From Stenotrophomonas sp. ISL-67 (GTDB lineage: Bacteria > Pseudomonadota > Gammaproteobacteria > Xanthomonadales > Xanthomonadaceae), in the NCBI RefSeq assembly GCF_018612915.1, contig NZ_JAGGRL010000007.1, forward strand, positions 156,544 to 220,543: a DNA stretch of 64,000 bases, written 5' to 3'. Positions 63,827 to 64,000 of the stretch are shown in pieces; the stretch's first letter is position 1, and every line of letters begins with the position of its first letter. The notes beneath the pieces are model-generated. The model saw nothing but the letters and a program-made list of their open reading frames with translations, was not told where the DNA came from and ran no database searches. The position numbers and the translations under genes were made by a program.

Positions 63827-64000
63827 CAGCCTTCTCTGAGCTTCCTGAGCTGTCGGTCAAGACCAATCGCAGCGGCAGCACTGCTTGGGACTACCGAGTG
63901 TTCACTTGCCACGGCATGAGCAGCGTGCGCAAGCAAACCGCCGATAAGATGCTGAGGAACCCTATACACGTTCGAGGCTTTGAATCGCCCAGGGTTCCGT
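63817..64000 (+). CDS. Second island gene, incomplete at window edge
   Basis: The ATG at 63817 overlaps the integrase stop by ten bases; the frame is open to the end of the window (61 codons: MRLTAFSELPELSVKTN ... GSTAWDYRVFTCHGMS, in parts). Too little is present to name it. Overlap with an integrase gene recalls islands carrying two or three recombinase genes in a row, so a second recombinase or its partner is the best guess. Confidence 0.6.
   Translation, partial: MRLTAFSELPELSVKTNRSGSTAWDYRVFTCHGMSSVRKQTADKMLRNPIHVRGFESPRVP

Overview
The window reads as a chromosome segment of a gamma-proteobacterium of the Xanthomonadaceae, most likely Stenotrophomonas. The evidence is GC-rich coding DNA with strong third-position GC, Xanthomonas-type gene products throughout, a protein ending in an XVIPCD-like type IV secretion signal, and many short GTAG-headed palindromes of the kind described as SMAG/GTAG elements in S. 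maltophilia. I see no rRNA, tRNA or CRISPR array. Most of the window is core genome. Accessory DNA lies at about 3.3-7.7 kb, at 41.6-47.9 kb, and from 62.48 kb to the right edge.

Left part (1-12.5 kb): tryptophan biosynthesis trpE-trpG-trpD on the minus strand, with trpD cut by the window edge and a possible Trp-rich leader reading frame before trpE. Next come a lipase-type antibacterial effector candidate and, divergently, two duplicated ankyrin lipoproteins that may be its immunity proteins. These are followed by a YegS-like lipid kinase, a candidate small RNA, a GNAT acetyltransferase with rpe, a J-domain membrane protein, purC and an Mpo1-like protein.

Middle part (12.9-41.6 kb): a complete Mrp-type cation/proton antiporter operon (A/B fused, then C-G), a CaCA exchanger, a YefM-YoeB toxin-antitoxin pair with its operator, homogentisate catabolism (hmgA, hppD) with a divergent MarR regulator and operator, a thioredoxin lipoprotein with a POT peptide transporter, and tryptophan 2,3-dioxygenase. 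Then follow a 2-oxoacid dehydrogenase operon (E1alpha, E1beta, an SH3-like protein, E2), an NAD-binding protein, a diguanylate cyclase, a DUF808 protein, a UbiB-family kinase and an OpgB-like phosphoglycerol transferase.

Right part (41.6-64 kb): a protein of about 2,000 residues with no normal start codon for its N-terminal part, a large MscS-type channel, an FAD oxidoreductase, a PepSY/response-regulator/histidine-kinase operon facing a second PepSY gene, and a frameshifted DUF6122 gene. Polyamine synthesis (speA, speE), an LpxO-type lipid A hydroxylase opposite a lipopolysaccharide-kinase-like protein, a PII protein and ubiK follow. The window ends in comM/yifB, which is cut after about 79 codons by lower-GC DNA that starts with a tyrosine recombinase and an overlapping second gene. 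This is the left end of a genomic island that continues beyond the window.
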